Shown here in pieces: positions 1-6,345 of a stretch of DNA of 6,345 nt. The stretch is from contig CAMYJN010000148.1 in NCBI GenBank assembly GCA_947258625.1, positions 1 to 6,345 of the forward strand. The letters run 5' to 3'. A program made the position numbers and the translations under genes. This stretch comes from an uncultured Polyangiaceae bacterium. Lineage in GTDB: Bacteria; Myxococcota_A; Polyangia; Polyangiales; Houyiibacteriaceae. Positions within the stretch are counted from its first letter, which is position 1. Each line of letters begins with the position of its first letter. The notes beneath the pieces are model-generated. The model made no database searches. It worked only from the letters and a program-made list of their open reading frames with translations, and was not told where the DNA came from.

Positions 1-57
1 GAGCAAGTGCCACGCGCCGATGCGGCGAACCGCGTCCGCACGCTGCTCTCCGACTGA
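1..57 (+). CDS. C-terminal end of an unidentified protein (5' part outside window)
   Basis: Reading from base 1 gives 18 sense codons and a TGA at 55-57, with peptide EQVPRADAANRVRTLLSD. Fifteen of the 18 codons end in G or C, as expected for coding DNA in this high-GC genome. The peptide is amphipathic and helix-like, which is common at protein C-termini. Its stop lies 9 bp before the inverted-repeat element, so it would converge on the DUF3604 gene, a normal arrangement. There is far too little sequence to name a family. The open frame could also be chance, since only 19 codons are visible. Confidence 0.4.
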   Translation, partial: EQVPRADAANRVRTLLSD

Positions 58-65
58 CCCCCGCA

Positions 66-193
66 CTAGTGTGCGAGAGATTTTCGCTTGTGGTCGAGCG
101 CCCCCGCAGGGAGCGACTGAGAGGTACATCGGTACCTCGCAGGGAGCGAGCGAGGAGGTAAGCCGACCACAAGTGAAAAGATCCGCACACTAG
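66..193. repeat. 128-bp imperfect inverted-repeat element with CTAG ends (MITE-like or palindromic intergenic repeat)
   Basis: The outer 10 bp are a perfect inverted repeat: CTAGTGTGCG at 66-75 and CGCACACTAG at 184-193. Pairing resumes inside with TTTTC at 81-85 against GAAAA at 175-179, and with CTTGTGGTCG at 87-96 against CGACCACAAG at 164-173. This gives two arms of about 30 bp. Because CTAG is self-complementary, the terminal CTAGs (66-69 and 190-193) could instead be a 4-bp target duplication flanking TGTGCG-type ends. IS5-group elements are known to prefer YTAR targets, which CTAG fits. No transposase is encoded, so any movement would need help in trans. The minus-strand stop codon of the DUF3604 gene (TAG, 192-190) lies inside the right CTAG. 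Confidence 0.75.
66..193. terminator. Possible bidirectional transcription end between convergent genes
   Basis: The long stem sits exactly between the stop of the plus-strand gene (57) and the stop of the minus-strand DUF3604 gene (190). It would fold in RNA from either strand, so it could end or stabilise both transcripts. It lacks the compact GC stem followed directly by a U-tract of a classical intrinsic terminator. The T/A tracts (81-84 and 176-179) lie inside the stem. Termination is therefore inference from position and structure only. Confidence 0.3.
105..160. repeat. Internal direct repeat and hairpin in the core of the inverted-repeat element
   Basis: CGCAGGGAGCGA occurs at 105-116 and again at 138-149. 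Each copy continues into a similar tail ending in AGGTA, giving repeat units of 22 bp (105-126) and 23 bp (138-160). Between and overlapping them is a perfect 7-bp inverted repeat, GAGGTAC at 121-127 and GTACCTC at 132-138, with a 4-base ATCG loop. The core is therefore a small hairpin framed by direct repeats inside the larger stem. No start codon with a plausible reading frame is present here, so it looks structural rather than coding. Confidence 0.7.
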
Positions 194-2064
194 GAGCGGT
201 TGAAGAAGATGGGGCTCGACCACGCCATCTCGCCATCGGCCTGGGTCACGCGACAGTACACGTAAGGGGCATCAACCTCGCCCGCGAACGACGCCGATGG
301 AGATCTCGGCTCGTCCGATGCCGCCACACCATCGGGCGTCACCAGCTCGATGCGTTCGATGTCGGTCGTTCCAAGCGCTCGCGCATGGACTTCGACCGGC
401 CCGTCGATGTCGAGCTCGCTCCCCATCGGAAAACCGGCGACGTGGACGTCGAGCAGAATCTTGGCGCCGCTGGTCGCGTAACAACGGCGAGCGCGGATCG
501 CTTCGAGAATCGCCTCGCGCGTACGGGTCGCGCAAATGACCGCGGTCAGCCCGGTTCGAAACGGGTCGCGCTTTCGGCATTCGCCGTGATGCCAAAGGAG
601 CCCGTGGCTGTCCGAGTTGGCGATGAAACCGAAGCGCATGCCTGTGTCGAGCAGCGGTTTGGCGAACTGGTCGTTGAGCTCGCCGCGGTACCCGAGCGGA
701 TGGTCGGGGTGCTCGTAGCAGCCGTGGCAGGAGCAGATCTCCCAAACCGGCTGCCCTTCAGGGTCGTGTCCGGGCACGTCGGCGCCGGTCCAACCGATGT
801 GGTGCGGCCCCGTGAACGCACCTTGCGCGCTGATCTGCTGGACGATGTCCCGCCCCTCGGGAACGTCGTCGCGAGAGATGATCGGGAAGCCCGGGCCCGG
901 AAGGTAAATGCACTTGTGCCCCGGCCCCGGATACGACTTGCCGGTCCATTCATAGGCAACGATCGTGGCAAACTCGCCGGGTTCATCGTGCCGTTCGGTC
1001 ACGGCCTGCAGGTACGCCCACTCGCCGGGCCCGATTCGTTTACCGAGGAATGACTCGTGATCGGTGAGCGCCGCGAAGTCGTCGCCGTACCGGTAGCGTG
1101 CGCGAAGATAGGCTTCGTCCGCGCTCCCCACCCCGTCCGAATGGGCACTGTGCTGCTGGATGTCACCAAACAAGACCTGTGGCCCCGACCACGCCGTCAC
1201 GTGTGCAGGCGTCGGCTGAAACTCGCCGACTTCGATTTTCGCCTCGATGAGCTTAGGCGCTCCGCCGGATGGCTCATCGAAGGATTCGATTCGAATGCCC
1301 TTTCGACTGCGCCAGGCAGCCAGCGTCCTTCCGTTCGCGAGGCGCGCCGCGGTCACCCGCCTTCCTCGACACCCCCACTGGGCATCATCGATCCGCACCC
1401 GGGCGGCGAAACCATCCGCGTTGAGCCGCTGGCGGTACATCGTGTGGGAGCCGCGCCCAAACAGATCGATCGCGCCATCGTCGCCGACCACGATGGCAGG
1501 GAACTCGAAGCCCTGCTCTTCACCGTCGAGGTCTCGGTCTCGGTCGGTCATTGGCCCGGCTGGCTCGAACACCATCCCCTCCATGTCGACGAAGCGAATC
1601 GCGATCCACTTGGCGATGTCGGGAACCCCGGTGTCTTCCCGAACGTCGTGGTGAAACCCGACCCAGGCCCCTCCGGGCGCAACGCTGATGCAGGGCGCGG
1701 CCGCGATCCCTAATGCGGTCCAGACGACGAACTCGCCGCCCGACGGGGGCGCGACCACCACGCTCGACCGCCGGCCTTCATGCCGCACCTCCACGCGCCA
1801 GCCCTGATGCTCCGCCGCGAGCTCGGCGAGCGGGTCGTTGATGGGATGGGAGACCCCCGGAGCCCAAGTCATGATCGCAGCGCCATGATCGGTTGAGCCT
1901 GCCTCGCCTTCCACCGCCCCCTCGTCCGACAATTCGAATCGCAGAACGCATTCCTCATCGCGCCCTCCCCAAGCGAAGACGTGCAAGAGCGCGCCTCCAT
2001 CGGCTACGGGCTCCAAGCGCGGGCTTCTCAGGTACCGCTCCGGAGTTTGTTCGATGAGGGGCAT
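190..2064 (-). CDS. DUF3604-family protein with PHP-like metal-binding motifs
   Basis: This 624-residue protein matches the DUF3604 family, which resembles PHP-type metallophosphoesterases; the reaction is not established. The C-terminal half carries the signature. GDIQQHSAHSD (300-310) and ALTDHE (332-337) correspond to PHP motifs I and II. YEWTG (371-375), GHK (382-384), GPHHIGW (419-425), EICSCHG (442-448), NSDSH (483-487) and the GLTAV to YATSG stretch (505-533) are also family hallmarks. Residues 1-290 are beta-rich with propeller-like repeats such as EFPAIVVGDDGAI. No signal peptide or membrane segment is seen, so it is predicted cytoplasmic. Two departures stand out: Gln303 at the usual first His of motif I, and three Cys (444, 446, 449) around His447. 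The ATG lies 5 bp after the sulfatase-like stop with no clear Shine-Dalgarno, which suggests translational coupling. The TAG stop is within the CTAG end of the repeat element. Family assignment is firm; the substrate is unknown. Confidence 0.88.
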   Translation of the reverse strand: MPLIEQTPERYLRSPRLEPVADGGALLHVFAWGGRDEECVLRFELSDEGAVEGEAGSTDHGAAIMTWAPGVSHPINDPLAELAAEHQGWRVEVRHEGRRSSVVVAPPSGGEFVVWTALGIAAAPCISVAPGGAWVGFHHDVREDTGVPDIAKWIAIRFVDMEGMVFEPAGPMTDRDRDLDGEEQGFEFPAIVVGDDGAIDLFGRGSHTMYRQRLNADGFAARVRIDDAQWGCRGRRVTAARLANGRTLAAWRSRKGIRIESFDEPSGGAPKLIEAKIEVGEFQPTPAHVTAWSGPQVLFGDIQQHSAHSDGVGSADEAYLRARYRYGDDFAALTDHESFLGKRIGPGEWAYLQAVTERHDEPGEFATIVAYEWTGKSYPGPGHKCIYLPGPGFPIISRDDVPEGRDIVQQISAQGAFTGPHHIGWTGADVPGHDPEGQPVWEICSCHGCYEHPDHPLGYRGELNDQFAKPLLDTGMRFGFIANSDSHGLLWHHGECRKRDPFRTGLTAVICATRTREAILEAIRARRCYATSGAKILLDVHVAGFPMGSELDIDGPVEVHARALGTTDIERIELVTPDGVAASDEPRSPSASFAGEVDAPYVYCRVTQADGEMAWSSPIFFNRS

Positions 2065-2069
2065 GGGTC

Positions 2070-4316
2070 TCAGTGCGCGTAGCCGAGTGCGCGTAGCTGA
2101 TCTCGAATCGTGTCGTCCATTTCAGCGTTCTCCCGGCTCAGCTGTGTACCGCCCTTCTGCTCGGCGCTCAACCAGTCCCCCCGGTTGGTCGCTCCAAGGA
2201 ACTGACCGAGCAACATTCGTGAATAGCGCCGCGCGATGGGAAAGGCGGACGCGTCGAGCTGATTCGTCTCCAAGGGGTCCGCCGCGAGGTCGAACATGGT
2301 CGAAGTCAGGTTTCCGCGGAGGATCAGCTTCCATCGGCGGCTGGTGATCACGCGACGGTCGTCTTGGAAGTCGCTGAACGCCACCGCCGGCCGGTTCGCC
2401 GCGTCGCCGAGCATCAGACCAACCAGCGGGTGCCCTTCATTGCTGGCCATCTCGGGAACGCCCAAGAGCTCGGTCACCGTCGCGGAGATATCGAGGGTGC
2501 TGACCGCGTCGCCGACCTTCGTGCCGGCCGGAAGCCGGTTCGGGAGGCGAAACATCAAGGGCACGTGAAGGAGCTCTTGGTACACCGAGTGACCGTGTCC
2601 CCATGAGCCGTGGTCATCGAACTCCTCGCCGTGATCCGAAGTCACAACGATCAACGTATCGTCGCTCAGCCCGAGCTCGTTCAAGCGCTCCAAAAATGCG
2701 CCGAAGAAGTGATCGTGCTTGGTAATCTCACCGTCGTGAAGCGCCTTCAATCTTCGCTTGTCGCTTGCGTCGAAGACCACTTGCGGTGGGTTGCGCTTAG
2801 CCTTTTCTAGCAGCTCACCCGTCATCCTCGGCTTGATCTGCCCGGTATATTCGCTCGGGTCGTACGTCCGGAGGTACTCCCCGGGCGGATCGTAGGGCAC
2901 GTGTGGATCGATCGTCTGGATGTACGCGAAGAAGCGTCCGTCCTTGTGCTCGTCGATCCAGTTGCCGGCCTTCTCGAAGACGTCCTCGGCCTCGGTGCTC
3001 TTCCCTTCGCGAATGTAGTTGCTGTAGTGATCCCAGCCCTGGTCGAAGCCAAAACGATCGGAGACATAGCCGTTCGCGATGAAGCTTCCGGTCGCGAACC
3101 CTTCACCCTGGAGGTGCTCGCTCAAGAGCTCGGCGGAGCTTGGCAGCGCGGCATCGCCGGTCTTCTGCTGATGGGTTTGTGGGTGAAGCCCGGTGAGGAT
3201 CGAGGCCACCGCCGGCTTGGTCCAGTTCTCGGGCGACTGCGCGAGCTCGAAGACCACGCCCTCGGAGGCGAGCTTGTCGATGGCTGGCGTTTTCACGCGA
3301 GTCTGCGGGTTGAACGGCCGGAGCTTGTCGGCGCGAAGGGTGTCGATGACGAGCACGATCACGTTCTTCGCGGGCGCCGGGTTTCGTTCCTGCCGTTCGG
3401 GCACGACGATTCGGGGTGAATTCCAAGCCAAGCGCCCCGCTCCCTCTCCTTTGGCACGAAGGTCGATCCGCACGGTCTCACCCGCGAAGCGGCTCAAGTC
3501 CACCTTGTGATCCGTCCATGCGCCAAAAGCCGTGCCGGTCAGCACTTCGATCGTCGGCTGCCCGTCGGCCGTCACCTCGATCGCGAAAGGCGCGTCGCCT
3601 TCCCCTTCGACGCCCACTCCAAAACCCAGCGAGCCGTCTGCCGGAACGGCGACGTGATAGCGCAGCGTCGACGCCCGCGACAAGGCGATGGCCTGCCGCT
3701 CCTCCTCGCCAAAGCGAACTGTGGCGACCAAGCCTTCATACATCGGTGCGCGCCCGACCTTGGCCGGCTCGGACCCGTTTCGAATCCAGATCGATTCGAC
3801 GGCCACCGATACGTCCTGATCATCGACGGGTGTCGTGCCCCCGAAGGTCAGCAGCAGGTAGTTCTCGCCGGCCGTCACTTTGTCTTTGGGAAGCAGCACA
3901 TCATAGTCTGCGAACCCATCGCCTTTGCCCAGATGAATCGACGCGAGCTGTTGGTTGTTGAGGTACGGCGTGAGCGCCTGCGTCCCATGCGGTCGCAATC
4001 GAACGCGAGCAATGAGCGCGTCAGGCCGCTCGGCCTGGAAGTACACCCGACCCCGCATTCCAACGTGCGCATAGCTGGTGTCGCCGTCGACCCCCTTGCT
4101 GACCCAACCGCTGCGCCAGTCACCCACCGTGTACTTGGACTGTGCGGGGGTGCCAAAGTCGAGATACCAGCCGCCATCGTTCACCTCCGCCAAGTGGCGA
4201 AGCTCGGTTAGATCCAAATGGGTCTCGAGCCCGGCAAATGGGTCCGGCGTGGACCCTCCTCGGCTGCATGCTGCAGCCACGCAAAGGGTCCCGAGCACCA
4301 CCAGATTCAATCGCAT
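2070..4316 (-). CDS. Sulfatase/alkaline-phosphatase-superfamily lipoprotein with Thr in the nucleophile motif
   Basis: This 748-residue protein starts with a lipoprotein signal: Arg2, a hydrophobic core (3-16) and a lipobox-like AAAC ending at Cys17. Ser at +2 favours outer-membrane sorting. Residues about 85-180 and 205-305 look like two beta-sandwich, carbohydrate-binding-like modules, longer than in a minimal sulfatase. The catalytic domain begins at NVIVLVIDTLRAD (318-330), with Asp325 as metal ligand. DPHVPY (470-475), SDHGEEF (560-566) and HGSWGHGHS (569-577) provide further metal-site residues. The C-terminal pattern is typical: RRWKL, FDLAADPLE and the closing LRALGY. The nucleophile motif reads WTKPAVASILTG (365-376). 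Thr366 replaces the Cys or Ser that is converted to formylglycine in classical sulfatases, and the motif Arg is missing. It may be a phosphodiesterase or transferase, or inactive, rather than a sulfatase. A good Shine-Dalgarno supports the ATG. It is followed 5 bp later by the DUF3604 gene. The fold is certain; the chemistry is not. Confidence 0.9.
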   Translation of the reverse strand: MRLNLVVLGTLCVAAACSRGGSTPDPFAGLETHLDLTELRHLAEVNDGGWYLDFGTPAQSKYTVGDWRSGWVSKGVDGDTSYAHVGMRGRVYFQAERPDALIARVRLRPHGTQALTPYLNNQQLASIHLGKGDGFADYDVLLPKDKVTAGENYLLLTFGGTTPVDDQDVSVAVESIWIRNGSEPAKVGRAPMYEGLVATVRFGEEERQAIALSRASTLRYHVAVPADGSLGFGVGVEGEGDAPFAIEVTADGQPTIEVLTGTAFGAWTDHKVDLSRFAGETVRIDLRAKGEGAGRLAWNSPRIVVPERQERNPAPAKNVIVLVIDTLRADKLRPFNPQTRVKTPAIDKLASEGVVFELAQSPENWTKPAVASILTGLHPQTHQQKTGDAALPSSAELLSEHLQGEGFATGSFIANGYVSDRFGFDQGWDHYSNYIREGKSTEAEDVFEKAGNWIDEHKDGRFFAYIQTIDPHVPYDPPGEYLRTYDPSEYTGQIKPRMTGELLEKAKRNPPQVVFDASDKRRLKALHDGEITKHDHFFGAFLERLNELGLSDDTLIVVTSDHGEEFDDHGSWGHGHSVYQELLHVPLMFRLPNRLPAGTKVGDAVSTLDISATVTELLGVPEMASNEGHPLVGLMLGDAANRPAVAFSDFQDDRRVITSRRWKLILRGNLTSTMFDLAADPLETNQLDASAFPIARRYSRMLLGQFLGATNRGDWLSAEQKGGTQLSRENAEMDDTIRDQLRALGYAH
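2072..2099. repeat. 14-bp tandem duplication at the 3' end of the sulfatase-like gene
   Basis: AGTGCGCGTAGCCG (2072-2085) is followed at once by AGTGCGCGTAGCTG (2086-2099), with one mismatch. The array overlaps the TGA stop (2072-2070) and the last nine codons of the sulfatase-like gene, which encode QLRALGYAH. Since 14 is not a multiple of three, the two copies are read in different frames. LRALGY is the usual family ending and spans the two units. The repeat may be a slippage product kept because it preserves this ending, or it may be chance from codon choice. Confidence 0.6.
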
Positions 4317-4322
4317 CAGCCG

Positions 4323-4331
4323 CCTTCCTCC
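4323..4331 (-). promoter_or_regulatory. Shine-Dalgarno site of the sulfatase-like lipoprotein gene
   Basis: On the minus strand the bases before the ATG (4316-4314) read GGAGGAAGGCGGCTG. The GGAGG core ends 10 bases upstream, and the overlapping AAGG ends 6 bases upstream. This purine run supports the chosen start and contrasts with the next gene, which lacks such a site. I saw no convincing sigma-70 promoter in the 85-bp gap (4317-4401), so this gene may be read from a promoter upstream of the response regulator or from one of another type. Confidence 0.7.
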
Positions 4332-4401
4332 CTCGCTCCGGCGGCCGTTTTCGCACCTGATTTTGGCCCCGCGTAACCTAAGCTGCGGTTAGCACGAGGC
4401 T

Positions 4402-6345
4402 TCAACGAGCGTCAACAAAGCCACCCGGTTGGGTGACGACCTGCAGCGTACGCGTCGCGCCCGGCTTCAGGTAGTAGAACCGGTCGGTGGACCGAGCGCC
4501 GAAGCGGTAGTGAACCCGGTGGGTGCCCTCGTCGAGCACGAGCGTCAACGGAAGCGTTCCGCGGTCCACTCCGTCCACTACGACCGATACCTCAGCCGGG
4601 CCGCCGAGCTCGAGCACGCCTTGCCCCTCCGCGACGTCTAGGGACGGGTCGACACCTGCCCGAAGGCGTCCCGCAAACGCGGAGAGGTCCAGGCCGGCCG
4701 GCGAGAACGAAGGCGCGGCTTCCGGCGCCGGCTCCTCCAAGTCGACGCGGACTTCCACGGGAATGTCGATCTCGATCGGCGGCGCGGTCGCCTTCAGCGA
4801 CCCGAGTGGCGCGCGGATTGGCATCACCTCGTACCAGATCAGAAACGCCACCGTCGCGGAAAGCAGAACCAGAAACGCGAAACCGAATAGACGTGGAGTC
4901 GCGTGCAGTTCCATCCCGAACCCAGAGCTGCTTTCACCGCTACTCTGGGCCGCCCCGCTGCCGAGCCGCCAGACCGGATAGCTCCAGCTCGGGGCCCGAT
5001 TGGCGGGCTCGCGATGCATGGCCACCGCCGACTGCGCCCGGACATTCTGTCGCTCGATCGGATCGGACACGCGCGCGGAGTCTTGCTCGATCTCGGTCTG
5101 ATTCAACTCCAGTCCCGACTCCGGCGGACCCACGGCGCTGGGGCCCCCGCCCGCGACCCCCTCCGGAGCTCGGACATCTCGAATGGCCCCTTGCCGCGCC
5201 AGGGTGATCAGCAAGGCGTCGACGAGCGCGCGGGACCCGGCCCCAGACTCCCACAGCACGTCCGGCGGCCCACCCGCGACGAGGGCGGCGATCAGGCGCT
5301 GCACCCGAACGGGAGAGTGACGCACATAGGTCCCGAGCACATCCGGATCGAACTCGACCTGACAATCGGGATGCGCCGCGATGGTATCGAGAAAGTCGCC
5401 GAGTCGCCGCGTCGCCTCCATGAACGAATCGTCCAGAGACTCGGGCGCCTCATCCGCCAGCCCGGCGGGCAGCTCTGCCACCACGAATCGACCCGAGCTC
5501 ATCCCGACGAGAGCGGGAAAGGCCTCAGCTCCTTCCTTGACCGCACCATCGATCGCGGTCCGGGTCAGGCGAACGATGCCGCCGTCTTGAAGCTCCAAGT
5601 CGAACAAGCTCCAGGGATCTTGGAGGACGACGCTCGCGTTTGGTCGAAGCCGGCGAACGGCCCGCAGCAGGCGGGTCACACCCAGCTCTTCCAGGTCGCC
5701 ACGCGCCTCTCGTTCCCGCTTGAGCGCTTCTTCCAGCCGCGTCAGCGGTTCGAGCACACCGAGCACGCGATCGAGAACCTGACGTGCGGGTACTTCCTTG
5801 CGCAGATAGCCCTGTGCGTCGGCCCGAAGCTCACGCATGCGGTGCAGAAAGTCGTCGCGCCAGGACAGAAGCACGACGGGAACCCCATCGAGCAAGGGCT
5901 CGCGGCGCACGGCTGCGCACAGGGCAAGACCGTCGAGGCGTGGCATGACGATGTCCGCAAGGATCACGTCCGGGGACTCCCTCCGAGCAAGCTCGAGGGC
6001 CTCCACGCCGTCCCGCGCTTCGATGACCCTGGCTCCGTGCTCACGAAGGACGCCCACGTAGAACCAACGCACCTCGGCCTCGTCGTCCGCAACCAGTATG
6101 GAGCGCCCGCGCAGGCTCGGCTCCGGAGGCGGAGACACGGCCGGGCGCGTCCCCGACTGGGCGGGCAACGCGGCGAGTGCCTCGTACCGCCAGGCCAGCA
6201 CCCGGACCGCCCGGAGCGAGGCGGGCCCAAACGCCTCCCGTTCGAGCCTCGTCAACGCCTCGGCCACGGCCGTTTCGAGATGCGCGAAACCAAGCTCGGC
6301 CGCCGAGCGGCGCAGGTCGCTGAGGTGGCCGGCAAGCGCCGCCCG
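4402..6345 (-). CDS. Membrane-anchored response regulator: receiver, PATAN/DUF4388-like, transmembrane and PEGA domains (5' end outside window)
   Basis: The frame stays open to the window edge; the GTG at 6267-6265 lies inside a continuous helical stretch and is probably not the start. Residues here are counted from that GTG. A receiver domain spans about 55-173 with the full phosphorylation set: acidic Asp61/Asp62, phospho-acceptor Asp105 in LADIVMPRLDG, Ser135 as switch residue and Lys157. Residues about 190-300 resemble DUF4388/PATAN, known from myxobacterial and cyanobacterial regulators. A variable linker (about 370-455) follows, then a single transmembrane helix (about 459-480). A Pro/Glu-rich stretch (495-522) leads to a C-terminal PEGA domain (about 550-613) with VVVDGVDRGTLPLTL and a GTHRVHY strand. 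No DNA-binding or output-enzyme domain is visible. The topology implied is receiver inside and PEGA outside. The stop lies 85 bp before the lipoprotein gene, so co-transcription is possible. Receiver, membrane helix and PEGA are clear; the DUF4388/PATAN call is moderate. Confidence 0.88.
   Translation of the reverse strand, partial: RAALAGHLSDLRRSAAELGFAHLETAVAEALTRLEREAFGPASLRAVRVLAWRYEALAALPAQSGTRPAVSPPPEPSLRGRSILVADDEAEVRWFYVGVLREHGARVIEARDGVEALELARRESPDVILADIVMPRLDGLALCAAVRREPLLDGVPVVLLSWRDDFLHRMRELRADAQGYLRKEVPARQVLDRVLGVLEPLTRLEEALKREREARGDLEELGVTRLLRAVRRLRPNASVVLQDPWSLFDLELQDGGIVRLTRTAIDGAVKEGAEAFPALVGMSSGRFVVAELPAGLADEAPESLDDSFMEATRRLGDFLDTIAAHPDCQVEFDPDVLGTYVRHSPVRVQRLIAALVAGGPPDVLWESGAGSRALVDALLITLARQGAIRDVRAPEGVAGGGPSAVGPPESGLELNQTEIEQDSARVSDPIERQNVRAQSAVAMHREPANRAPSWSYPVWRLGSGAAQSSGESSSGFGMELHATPRLFGFAFLVLLSATVAFLIWYEVMPIRAPLGSLKATAPPIEIDIPVEVRVDLEEPAPEAAPSFSPAGLDLSAFAGRLRAGVDPSLDVAEGQGVLELGGPAEVSVVVDGVDRGTLPLTLVLDEGTHRVHYRFGARSTDRFYYLKPGATRTLQVVTQPGGFVDAR

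Noticed and set aside
58..189. CRISPR-like repeats or a small RNA gene in the spacer
   Set aside because: There are only two copies of the 12-bp direct repeat and the layout is symmetric, which fits an inverted-repeat element. No tRNA-like fold is seen.
385..1713. Long plus-strand open frames opposite the DUF3604 gene (385-1053 and 1057-1713)
   Set aside because: They lie antisense to a gene with clear family motifs, and their translations are Arg/Pro-rich with no recognisable domain. Such frames are expected in high-GC DNA.
3507..4211. Plus-strand open frame of 234 codons opposite the lipoprotein gene
   Set aside because: It is an antisense shadow of the lipoprotein N-terminal region, with no family motif and no supporting ribosome-binding site.
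4317..4401. Possible terminator or promoter in the gap before the lipoprotein gene
   Set aside because: The only inverted repeat seen is TAACC with GGTTA, a 5-bp stem with an 8-base loop and no U-tract. No -35/-10 pair stands out.
6265..6267. GTG as the start of the response regulator
   Set aside because: The frame continues upstream without a stop to the window edge, and the helical pattern runs smoothly across the GTG, so the true start is probably outside the window.

Overview
This is a high-GC window (roughly two-thirds G+C by eye) with tightly packed genes, most on the minus strand. The protein families suggest a Gram-negative, possibly a myxobacterial-type or other deltaproteobacterial lineage. 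They are a response regulator carrying a PATAN/DUF4388-like region and a PEGA domain, a lipoprotein of the sulfatase fold, and a DUF3604 metal-hydrolase-like protein. The taxonomic placement is inference from family content only.

Layout from left to right. Positions 1-57 look like the last 18 codons of a plus-strand gene. Positions 58-189 are a convergent intergenic spacer. Almost all of it is taken up by a 128-bp inverted-repeat element (66-193) with CTAG at both ends and an internal hairpin and direct repeat; this looks like a MITE-like or palindromic intergenic repeat. The element supplies or preserves the TAG stop of the next gene. The minus strand then carries three genes, transcribed right to left. 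First is a partial membrane-anchored response regulator (6345-4402, start outside the window). After 85 bp comes a sulfatase/alkaline-phosphatase-superfamily lipoprotein (4316-2070). Only 5 bp later comes a DUF3604 protein with PHP-like metal motifs (2064-190).

The sulfatase-like and DUF3604 genes are very probably co-transcribed and translationally coupled. The first is predicted to be exported and lipid-anchored, and the second shows no export signal, so a two-compartment pathway for an esterified (sulfated or phosphorylated) substrate is possible but unproven. The lipoprotein has Thr where FGly-type sulfatases need Cys or Ser, so true sulfatase activity should not be assumed. The response regulator has a complete phospho-acceptor site on the cytoplasmic side and a PEGA domain predicted beyond a single membrane span. 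This is an uncommon way to connect receiver phosphorylation to the envelope. Whether it controls the two enzymes cannot be told from the sequence.
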